Assembly (NCBI GenBank): GCA_914767715.1
Contig: OU612075.1
Location: 22,878,001 to 22,942,000, forward strand
DNA from: Membranipora membranacea
Lineage: Eukaryota; Bryozoa; Gymnolaemata; Cheilostomatida; Membraniporidae
Reading direction: 5' to 3'
DNA: 64,000 nt
Shown: piece by piece, positions 37,617 to 48,500 of the stretch
Position numbering within the stretch: position 1 is the first letter of the stretch
Layout: every line of letters begins with the position of its first letter
Position numbers and translations under genes: made by a program
The notes under the pieces: generated by a model
Told to the model about the DNA's origin: nothing
Seen by the model: only the letters and a program-made list of their open reading frames with translations
Databases searched by the model: none

Positions 37617-38309
37617 TCACCTATCTCCGCTCTGTCCTGTTCGGGTAGCGGGTGCCTGCCGGAGGCCTAGCTCTATCAAACTTCTCCATCTAATCCTGTC
37701 CTGAGCATCCTCTTCACTGAGGGAACAGGATTGGAGATCCTTCCTGATAGTATCCTTCCATCTATGCTTTGGGCGTCCCCAATTTCTCTTTCCTTCCACT
37801 CTCATCTCATGTACTCTTCTAATGTCATCATCTTCCTCTCTTCTGCACACATGCCCAAACCACTGCAATCTTCTTCTTCTCATCAAGTCTAACACACTCA
37901 TGACATTCGCTTCCTGCCTTATACTTTCATTGGTTTTCTGCTCCTCAAGACTAATTCCAAGACAGTATTGCAACATTCTCATCTCACATACACTAAATCT
38001 TTCAGCAAGGTACTCTGTCAATGGCCATGTTTCAGCTCCATATAATAACACCGGGCGTATCACTGTCTTATAGATGAGCACCTTCAACTTCTGAGGGACT
38101 TTCCTGTCGCACAATACTCCCGTCAACTCTCTCCACTTATCCCAGGCTCTGCCAATGCGCACTTGTACCTCTGCCTTGCATCCTCCTTCCTGGTGATTTG
38201 TAGTCCCCAGGTATTTGAATGTGGTTCTTTGAGGCAAAGTGGCATGTGCAGGGCCATCATACTCCTTTAATCTGATGTTTTCACTACTGTCTTTATCAGT
38301 TGTATACAT
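37617..38309 (-). mobile_element. RTE-like LINE ORF2 C-terminal fragment
   Basis: A 230-codon intact frame with FKYLGTTNHQEGG, KVLIYKTVIRPVLLYGAETW, RRRRLQWFGHVCRREED and HRWKDTIRKDLQ to a stop. This is the thumb and C-terminal region of an RTE/craniofacial-development-type non-LTR element. The catalytic part is absent, so it is a 5'-truncated insertion. The 15-mer TTATCAGTTGTATAC is present on both sides (37590-37604 and 38293-38307), which fits a target-site duplication. Confidence 0.88.
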
Positions 38310-38367
38310 GCAATCTAAATACCATCATTTATCAACAGGTATTGAGGTTTCCTGTAGCAAGCTGCTG

Positions 38368-38424
38368 TGCAAAGAGCTCTATCCAACAAAGAGCTCTATC
38401 CAACAAAGAGCTCTATCCAACAAA
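38368..38424. repeat. 17-bp tandem repeat (about three units)
   Basis: Units of AGAGCTCTATCCAACAA. Confidence 0.95.
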
Positions 38425-38832
38425 GTCAACCAAATTCTACATATTTTTATGTTTGTTATACTCACTCTTACTATGATAGACATGTCACCATGTACTATTT
38501 TGAGCGTAAAAATAAAGTGGATATCTATCTATCTACATACATACATACAAAGTCACGGTATAAGGTGTGTGGAGTGAATAACATTACTGAACTGTATCAA
38601 CCTTCCTACTTCACTGTATGAAACTTTCACATATTTGTCCCCTCTACTTGTTTCCAGTTGTCAAAGATGTAAACATCCACTTGACCTAGAAAGAAAGTAC
38701 ATATTCTTGTTTTCCGTTGACCTCAAGCCTAGACCTAAAACGAAATTATAACTAGCGGAAATTTATCGTGATTAGGTACAGTGATTTTACTAGCTGTGCC
38801 CTGAATCACTTTTACATAACTCTATTACAGCA

Positions 38833-39738
38833 ATGGCAAATGGGGTTGTGATGGCGATAGATGCTGTGAAGCTCGGACACACTGTCTCGTCAGCAGGGGA
38901 AAGAGATAAAGGCTGCTGTCCTTGTATGAGAACGAAAGCCTATAATTTTTTCTACATGATACTACTTTTCATTGATGTAGTAAGTGATACAATTGAGGTG
39001 GTACAATTTTCGCCTGAGGAGAAGTACATTACCACCTTAGTGAGAAGCTTGACATACCTATAGTATGTATATGTGTCTGCGTCCTGGCTTATCTTCTTCT
39101 ATGAAGTCTTCATGGCATGCTACAGCTGGAAACCAAAACACTCTGAGAAGATCCTGCGAAAAAGGAGATTCATTCACCAAACTTTAGTTATGATTATTGA
39201 GGATACTTTAGTGTGCCTCATGGGTGTGCTCTTGGCTTTATTAGTTCCCGGACAAAGCCTTTCAGGTGTTATCAATAAGATATCTGTCTGTATCACAGTT
39301 TTTGCATGTTTCTTACAATTTATAGCCTCCTTCTACCCAAGCTGCGTGTTTTATAGAACGCAGAAACGAGAGCCAACAAGATGCATGCATTGTATCAGTA
39401 GCAACCCAGCCACCAGCTCACATATGGTCTGTTATTTCATTATACTTGCTGCTATAGCTTGGAGTACTGCCTTCATGAAATTTAATTTTGTTTTTTATGC
39501 ACCCAGTATGGGTGAAGATGGAGTTACTGTTTCAATCTAAGGAACTAAAATAGAAACCGTAATACTGAATGATGTATTTGCTCTGCTATTTGGTATATTG
39601 CTTGTTTATTTAATTTATGCCTGTATAATATTTGGTTGTATCCGCTGTTGCTCTCTGGACAACGGCACTCTCCGCAGAAATCTGACTTTGAAGGAGTTTT
39701 GTTGTATCTTGTGCTGCTGTCGGGTCCCTAATGACTAA
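38833..39738 (+). pseudogene. Multipass membrane protein ORF interrupted by two in-frame stops
   Basis: One reading frame of 302 codons runs from ATG 38833 to TAA 39736-39738. It is broken by TAG at 39061-39063 (codon 77) and TAA at 39538-39540 (codon 236), with no frameshift. On both sides of each stop the frame encodes plausible membrane helices: YNFFYMILLFIDVVSD, SASWLIFFYEVFMACY, IIEDTLVCLMGVLLALLV, ITVFACFLQFIASF, VCYFIILAAIAWSTAF and VFALLFGILLVYLIYACIIF, six in all, with Cys-rich cytoplasmic-type ends (CCPCMR, CCILCCCR). An acceptor-like TATTACAG precedes the ATG by two bases, so a 5' non-coding exon may exist. The family is not recognised. Most likely a recently dead gene; recoding is the alternative. 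Confidence 0.65.
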
Positions 39739-40470
39739 TATCCTGATCTCGACTTCTCTCATATTATCAGTATCATATCTGTCCATTACAAATCTCTTCT
39801 TAATCAGTTTAGATTTTGACTTGTACTTGCATTTTTGTAAATAATTTTGATATGTATTTAATTTTTGAAATGTATATAATTTTTGTAAATAACTCTCTGG
39901 CCGCGAGGGGAGGTGGGCGTCTGATGGGGGCTCAGACTAGTAAACATATTTTCTTTTGTCACGGTTTGTCTCTTATGTGTTTGTTACATATTATTTTCTT
40001 TTTGGTAAAATTATACTAAAGATTTTATCTGTTAATATAATTACGCCTTTTTACCCCAATGCTCATCATGATTGATGACAGTAATGGTTTGAATTCCCCG
40101 CCATTGGTAACATGATTGGGCCTACTCAAGGGTCAATGCTAATATTTAGGGAAAGTAAGAGGATTAATTTTACTCGATAGCACCTTCAATGTAGGAGAGA
40201 CCGAGGGTAAAATGACAAAGTTGTTTTCAGACGGATGGTCAGAACCTTCATGTCAGCTCTATGAGGTAAATGTTGTGGGTATTGATGTTACGCGGGGAAA
40301 AAATATCTATGAAGTTGATAAGGAGGGGGCGTGGCCTATTCAACCCATGCACTCAATTTCTTTATATCTTCAAAATTCATGTATAGTGTGCACTGAAAAA
40401 TTGACAACCGGTTACCAAAGCAGATGCTCTTCGCACAACCGAAAGACGAGTTTCGAAGCAGAGGTCAACC
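39739..40470. other. No gene recognised
   Basis: Holds a chance ORF (40212-40508) that runs into the hairpin repeat at 40471 and has no known domain. Confidence 0.4.
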
Positions 40471-40520
40471 TAGCCTGTCTTAACAAGCTTTGTTCGGACA
40501 AAGCTTGATGAGACAGGCTG
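40471..40520. repeat. Hairpin copy of the dispersed TAGCCTGTCT repeat
   Basis: TAGCCTGTCTTAACAAGCTT at 40471 pairs with AAGCTTGATGAGACAGGCT ending at 40519. The same left arm occurs at 8895, 12629, 26150 and 46769, often followed by TTCGGTGGGGG. Confidence 0.85.
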
Positions 40521-40924
40521 ATGTCATCCATAAATACAAATGTATAGACATGAGGAGTCTCAACAGTTGTGATTTAGCTCAGTACTATTTTTACTGGATG
40601 TAAAAATAGCCGACTCAGATCAAATACACATAACATCAGCTGACCTTATTATCAGTACACCTTTAGCTTGTGTATCAGAACAGTACACCTTTGGTTTGTG
40701 TATCAGGACTATATAAGTGTGATGGTGGTTTATTATCCTGTAATGGTAGGTGAATATTAATCAAATATGGTGGATAAAGAATATACATAGAGGTTTAACG
40801 TATCTGCACTTCGATTCCTTAGCGTATACGCATTTGATGATGATGTTTGTCCCTGAAAAGTTGCCACTATCCTCATTTTATGTTGTGAAAAAAGCATTAA
40901 ATATTTAGCCAGTCAGATTTGATA

Positions 40925-42582
40925 TCAGGTTGTCTGTCCTTCATTAATATCTGAATGATGGGTCAAGTCAGCACCGTGACTGTTGGATCTGGCTCCTGAT
41001 TTCTTCTTGCGCTCCTTTTTGACAGGGGTAACACTGCGCTCCTTTTTGACAGGGGTTACTTTGCCTTCTAAGGGGTCAATGTCCAGTGTTATTTTGATTG
41101 ATTTACTTCGTTTCTTTTTAGCTTCTTTCCTCTGACCCCTCGTATCGGATAATTCTGACATTTCAGATATCTTACTCTCTTCTTCTTCGGCCGAGTTCTC
41201 CTTCAGACTTAACCTTTTAGATTTACCTGAAAACAAAAACAATAAATATGATGTAGATGGCTTGATGATTACCAGCAGGGAGGACTTATCTGGCTGCATT
41301 TTTGTATAATAAGTACATAAATTATTTTCTTTCAAGAAAGCATTATTTCAATATTACATGCCATAATGTTAATCTATAACAATTCATTCATTTTTTTGTG
41401 TGTCAACCTTTTTTTTGTTTCTTTTTGATGGCATTTTTGAAAAACATTTTCTTGAAAATGATGTAGATGCCAATAAAGAATTAAAAAAAACTATAAAACT
41501 GAGTCGTGCAGTATTTTTCCTGCTGAAGTGGAGTACCTCTTTTAGCTTTCTTCTTTGCTTTGCGTCTTTTCTTAGCCTGTGCCTCGGGTAACTCCAAAGC
41601 GTCGGGATCTGGTTGATACGGAATTATTACTTTGTCAACTTCTTCATCATCAGCCACTACACCCTCCATCTCTGATAAATCAGCTTCACTGACTCCAAAA
41701 TCATCAGAGACAGACAGGACATCCTCTAAAGTGAATCAAAGTCCACTCATGCTTACAAGAGTCAAAGCTATCCAAATATTGGTGGAAAAACATGTCTAGT
41801 TTTCAAAATGATACAATGTGAGCAGTAATTTTCATTATGCACAGCAACAGACATTGGGAACAAGATTCATATTACAGCATATCAATCATAAGGAGTCAGA
41901 CTGCTGACTTATCAGGAGAGTTACCTTCGCTCATCACCCTTGACATCGCAGACTTGGTTCCTACACTGCCATGATCACGAAGAAGTGAGTACCGTCCCCT
42001 TGTTTGACTATATGAATCATTGTCCTTAGTCTATAACAATAACGGTTTAAAATCAGGGAAGATGAGTGAAGTTGGCCACCAAATTGGGATGATAGAGACC
42101 CAACGACCCTACAGCCATTTTTTTAGTTACAGGTCTATGCTCCCTATTCTAGGCAGTAATGAAGGTTGGCTATTATTAATGGACATGAAATGAAATGTGT
42201 TGTTACAAACTATAATTGTGCAGTTTTTCTGTTAGATTGCTGTCAGATCGTTTGCTGATTTGGTAATGTTGTGTTGTGAGCTGGGTGTAGACTGGCTAGT
42301 AACAATAATAAGGGGCTATTATGGGTTGTGACCTCATTGAAAGTGAGGGGATAACTCTGAAAGATTTCCTTATATAATTGGCCATGTTTAATTTTGGTCA
42401 TCAGTAGCTAACCTCAGGTTTGGTTAGATCAAAGAAGCTATCCTTAGAGACCATCCGCTGCACACTCGGGTTTCTCCACTTGACTATAGTATATATTATT
42501 ATCATCAGCGCTAGTAAAGCAAACGGACAAACAGCGATAGCTGACGGGTATATCAAATCTTCCCTCCATGTAGTCGCCGCAG
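40925..42582 (-). other. Receptor block: transmembrane helix and basic cytoplasmic tail
   Basis: Exons 42582-42413, 42030-41925, 41725-41537 and 41226-40925. The first gives YPSAIAVCPFALLALMIIIY as the membrane helix followed by the stop-transfer KWRNP. The tail of about 220 residues has an acidic stretch (ADDEEVDK), then AKKRRKAKKKAKR and a duplicated VTPVKKER. Such Lys/Arg clusters resemble nuclear-localisation or lipid-binding sequences. There is no kinase or phosphatase domain. Confidence 0.85.
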
Positions 42583-45500
42583 CTGTAATAAGAAAGTCAT
42601 ACCTTTTAACAAGGTGATAGAGTGATCACTGTACTGATTCAAGAGGGACAAATTCTGTCATCACTAGAAGATAACAAAATGAAGAAAAGGAAAAAAAATG
42701 CAGCCAGGAATGACTGACTGCACAAAATAGTCTTCTTTGTTCAGCAAAAAATTAACCCAAGTAACCTTACCTTTGATATAAGTGTGTTGACAGTCAGTAA
42801 AACAGGTCTGTCAAAGCTTAGTAACGTCTATGACTGACAGCGGAAGTGATTTGTAAAACATGATATTTGCGAAGGTCAGGCTGCTGAATAGCTGCTGACT
42901 ACAATTCGGTCTAAATACCTTTGAGGAGTAGTGAATACGGGCAGAATTTCCAGTCAGATTGTTTGGTCGCATCTATCTATTATATAAGCTATTATATCAT
43001 TGGTAGCACCTAAAGATCTGTGTTTTCTAACAGAAAATTCTGGCACAAATGCAGCTTTGGGAGTACACAACTCCAATAAGCAATAATAATTAGCGACCAG
43101 TATTAATTACATACCTAGTATAAGGGAGTCAGAGCAGGGTGTGTCTGAGTAACTATTCTCTGTATAAGCTCTCAGCTTTACACAGAAAGATGAGGCAGGT
43201 TTTAAAGGTCCGTTACAGTAAAAATCCTCGGCTTTATCCACACAGCTTTCACTAAATAAAAGAAACAGCATTATCGTCAAATCTACTTAGGATGACATTA
43301 GTAGAAACCTTTTTATATATTATATCTGGATCATGAGGGTGGCGGGGATGCCTCTTATGAACAGGCCAAAAAGACAGTTGTGCTAGGTGGTAGCAAGTGC
43401 ACATCTGTTGTATAACAATAGAATTGTCTTTAGTAACTATCTGTGTTCAACCGATGAACCGATGACTACTCTCACCCACTAAGCCAATTCGTTCGCAGAT
43501 AAGACTCAATATTCAGGCTAACTGGAGCTGCCTTCAGCACCTACAGTTAGTTATATTGTTACATCTGAGGGACACATTCCATAGATATATACTAAGTTAA
43601 TGATAATATCCATGAATGAGTCGTACTCACTCATTTCCTAGTATATGAGTCGGACTTACTGATTGCCTAGTATATAGTAAGCTCTCCTAAGTCCAGGATG
43701 TCCGACATGTCCTGTATCTACACCCTCCATATCACAGCGTGTAGGAGAATCGAATATGGTACATCTCTGCATCACCTGATAACATCCCCACACCTCGTGT
43801 ATATCTGATCTCTGTACCTGAGAGATTAAAAGGTTGATTAAAAGGTTGATTAAAATCCGATGTCTTATCACTCGCCCATCCCGAGGCATGGGCGGCGAAA
43901 TATTATTGCCTTATTGGCGAGGCCGCAATATCTGCGCCAATTTGCTCACTGTTTGCAGGCAGGTCGGAGCACACCTGGGGGACCAACCAATCCCCAGTAG
44001 AAGATGGACTGCAGTGGGATTTGAACCCACAACGTTCAACACTTGCGTGTTGAAGTCCGGCGCTCAAACCAACTGAGCCACCTCCTCAATATTAGAGGAT
44101 ATGTCACCAGCAGAGACAGAAATGGGAATGGGCATCATTTGTTGTGATAGCAGTGTTGGGAAATGAAATCTACGATTCTGCACCATTGTAAATTGTAGAA
44201 TACATTATTGATTTTTTCCAATCATGTTTTTAGGTTATGTGCTGAAACTTTGCTCGGGTTGATGGTAGTACTAATAGCATTTTAGTATCAACCGGATTCC
44301 CAGGTGCTTGATAAATGGTTGATATTAAAACGCAACTAAAAGCAACTCGGGCAAAATTTCACTACTTGAACTAATCTGAGTTAAATGTCTACTGCTCTCT
44401 CTCTCTCTGAAAATGATGGTTTTGATTGCATATGTATATTCTTCAATACAATTATTGAAGTACATATATACATATTATATACTTCAATTATAAACTTTTA
44501 GAGAACCTCAATAAATTAAAAAAACCATGTGTATATCATATATATATGTGTGTAGATTAGAGAAATCATGTCGTACTGACTTGGGCGTATGTAGGCAGCT
44601 GGTGGGAGAACCTTCGATCATAAGCTGATCTGTTGACCCACTCTAAAGTCTCACAGACAATGAGGGAATAAGCTCGGATTGTTCCGTTACGATTATCAAA
44701 ACTCTCTCCAACAGTCACACTCAGCCTCCTAAAATACAATACAATTAAATACAGTAGAATATACACACTCAGTCTCCTACAATACAATACAATTAAATAC
44801 AATAGAATATACACACTCAGTCTCCTACAATACAATACAATTAAATACAATAGAATATACACACTCGGTCTCCTACAATACAATACAATATGCACTAGAT
44901 AAAACACTACAAACATCCTGTATGGACTACACAGAAGATTCTACTTTTTAATTCTCAAGGCCACCAGAATAGCGTTCAACCTTTTCCAGCAGGAATACGT
45001 CATCAGTCATATCAATTCACAATGGCACCTACACTGAATCGATCAGTGCACTTCAATTGAAGGCACAGTACTATGATAGACTTACGTGTTACTATCTGGT
45101 ATGATCTGTGTATAAGGTCTGGACATACTCCGAGTCACAAACGGATGGAGACTCGCCTCCCCTGACTGTAACAGGAAGGTCGTCTCTCCATTCACAGAAG
45201 CTGGGATGGCATAGTCCGGGGAGTTAGCACTGAGCTGTAGGAAATAGCAAGACTAATAAAAATATATCACTAACTTAATATCGTCTGTATTCTGACTGAT
45301 CTATCTCAGCCCACTCATAAGACTGGACAAGTCATATCACTAATTTGGTTATTAGAGGGGTTTCAAAGCTGAAAGTTTTTCAAGTAAATAATCAGTAATT
45401 CTTTGTGTCAATGCTGCTACAGAAATCTACGCTGTAAGCTCTACTCACATATAGTGTATAGATAGTAAACTCTACTCACATATAGTGTATAGATTGTAAG

Positions 45501-48500
45501 CTCTACTCACATATAGTGTATAGATAGTAAGCTCTACTCACATATAGTGTATAGATAGTAAGCTCTACTCACATATAGTGTATAGATAGTATGCTCTTCT
45601 CACATATAGTGTATAGATAGTAAGCTCTACTCACATATAGTGTATAAGAGAATCCAGGAAAGAGAGAGATCTGCAGAGAGAATTTACCAGATGAGTTAGA
45701 ATTAAACGTAACCGTCCGGTCATTGTTCTCTTTGTACCAAACATTCTCCCCTGAAACAGGAAACAGGAGTACAAAACACCAAGATTTGATCATGGTTGCG
45801 CTTATGGGGCATAACATTTGCGAAGACTCATATGACGTATTGTGACTGTCAGGCAGTCTTGAAATTTTGTAAGTCAGTCTTGAGGCGTTATGAGGCTGTC
45901 TTGAGACAATATAAGAGAGTCTTGGGACGTTGCAGTCTTAAGGCCTCATTTGTAGACAAAGTTCTTTTCAAACAACAAAACAAAAGACATGGATGGATAT
46001 CAATACACCCTTAACTTTTGGTTTCTTGGAACTATTGTTATGAACCTTTCAGAACTGGTTTAATTTTGTAATGGAGCAATGTACCAAGTTGAGATGTTGT
46101 AGCTTTCCTTTGTGTACTTCCGCAGCACCTATGTTAAACACCATTTTGAACTGATTTGCTCATAATATTTCAAATGTAAAATCTCATTCACTTATGATGA
46201 TGACATTGTTTATTCCTACCTTTGAAGAAGGCTGTATAGTAAACAAGCACACCATCGAATGGGCTTGTCTGGATAAAGCTGAGTCTGACCTTATCTGTAG
46301 CAACAATATCCACATCTAACGAATACTGTAATTATTAACAAGGCGATAAATCAATTTCTCAATTCATTCTACGTCATACCTGACAAGTCTCCCTTTTTGG
46401 TAGGGAGGCTCCCTGTTTTTAGGGTCTTTTTAAATCCCCTCCCTATCTCCCTTTTTCCTCCCTCTTTTCAGCTTCCTTTACCCAGAACATTTTTTAAGCT
46501 TATTTTTGCAAGGGAAACTATGTTTTCCTACCTCAACAGTGCATATACCTATGTAATTGCTTATTACTATTACTGCTGGTATGTAAAATCAGGTAAAATG
46601 ACGCAAATAGTAATATGAAAGCTCAAGTTTTGGCTTAGAAATATGACAAACAAGGGCTGAATTGCACCCGAACTGTGGGAGGCAGAGTGGTATTCCAGGT
46701 TGGGAATTAGTCTGAAAAGACCTCCTGATTTTTGGGTCTACCAACTTGTCATGTATGTTCTACGTACTAGCCTGTCTCGACAAGCTTTTTTCGGTGGGGG
46801 GGGGGGGGGGAGGGAACAAAGCTTGTCAACTCTTGCATGCTCGACTTCCGAGCAGCCGATATTAAATATTGTCTTCTCTTGCGATCGAGAAGATAACTCC
46901 TTCATCACAATAATCAATTTGTATACATTCCTATACAAATTGATTAGTGTGGTAAAGGAGTTATCTTCTCGATCGCAAGAGAAGACAACATTTAATATTG
47001 GCTGCTCGGAAGTCTATTTTATCGTAAAATAAAATAAAAACACTGCTGCAACTCGACAAAGAGAAAATTTTTATGACAAGGTTATAGCAACAGATGAATA
47101 TATCATTTCTAAAATTCATGCACAGAAATCTAGAACTCCAATCCTCAAAAGATTATATAATTTTTCTTCAAATGACCTAGGTGGTTATGCCATAGACAGT
47201 GGGAGTATTTCCATAGGTTGATTTGAGGGAGGAGGAGACTCACATAGATAGGAATGTTAGTACACTGTGGGTTAGTGGTACCATTCAAGGAGGGAGGAGA
47301 CTTACATAGATAGGAATATTAGTACACTGCGGGTTAGCTGTTCCACTCGAGGGGGGAGGAGACTAACATAGATAGGAATATTAGTACAACGTGGGTTAGT
47401 GGTACCGTTCGAGGAGGGAGGAGACTTACATAGATAGGCATATTAGTACAATGTGGATTAGTGGTACCATTCGAGGGGGGAGGAGACTCACATAGATAGG
47501 AATATTAGTACACTGTGGGTTAGTGGTACCATTCGAGGAGGGAGGAGACTCACATAGATAGGGATATTAGTACACTGTGGGTTAGTGGTACCATTCGAGG
47601 GGGGAGGAGACTCACATAGATAGGAGTATTAGTACAATGTGGGTTAGTGGTACCATTCGGGGGGGGGGCAGGAGACTCACATAGATAGGAATATTAGTAC
47701 AATGTGGGTCAGTGGTACCATTCGAGGGGGGAGGAGACTCACATATATAGGAATATTAGTACAATGTGGGTTAGTGGTACCATTCGAGGGGGCAGGAGAC
47801 TTACATAGATAGGAATATTAGTACAATGTGGGTTAGTGGTACCATTCGAGGGGGGAGGAGACTCACATAGATAGGAATATTAGTACAATGTGGGTTAGTG
47901 GTACCATTCGAGGGGGGAGGAGACTTACATAGATAGGAAGATTAGTACAATGTGGGTTAGTGGTACCATTCGAGGAGGGAGGAGACTCACATAAATAGGA
48001 ATATTAGTACAATGTGGGTTAGTGGTACCATTCGAGGAGGGAGGAGACTTACATAGATAGGAATATTAGTACAATGTGGGTTAGTGGTTCCATTCGAGGG
48101 GGGAGGAGACTCACATAGATAGGAATATTAGTACAATGTGGGTTAGTGGTACCATTCGAGGAGGGAGGAGACTTACATAGATAGGAATATTAGTACAATG
48201 TTGGTTAGTGGTTCCATTCGAGGAGGGAGGAGACTCACATAGATAGGAATATTAGTACAATGTGGGTTAGTGGTACCATTCGAGGGGGGAGGAGACTTAC
48301 ATAGATAGGAATATTAGTACACTGTGGGTTAGTGGTACCATTCGAGGGGGGAGGAGACTCACATAAATAGGAATATTAGTACAATGTGGGTTAGTGGTAC
48401 CATTCGAGGAGGGAGGAGACTTACATAGATAGGAATATTAGTACAATGTGGGTTAGTGGTTCCATTCGAGGGGGGAGGAGACTCACATAGATAGGAATAT

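Larger units (their letters stand above)
43115..46325 (-). other. Receptor block: FN3-like/RPTP-like membrane-proximal region
   Basis: Exons 46325-46220, 45750-45635, 45234-45086, 44728-44581, 43817-43660 and 43251-43115. Near the membrane the protein reads NGTIRAYSLIVCETLEW, AYYILGNHESC and YCNGPLKPASSFCVKLRAYT. The NGxIxxYxLIVC and CNGPLKPxxxxxVKLRAxT signatures match the juxtamembrane FN3-like domain of type III receptor tyrosine phosphatases as I know the family, though the phosphatase itself is absent. Confidence 0.75.

Noticed and set aside
44010-44087. tRNA gene
   Set aside because: A and B boxes are present, but the 5' and 3' arms do not close an acceptor stem and the sequence continues into the SINE body seen in two other copies.
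46700-47032. 110-codon plus-strand ORF
   Set aside because: Runs through the poly-G repeat and the 160-bp hairpin; the second half mirrors the first.
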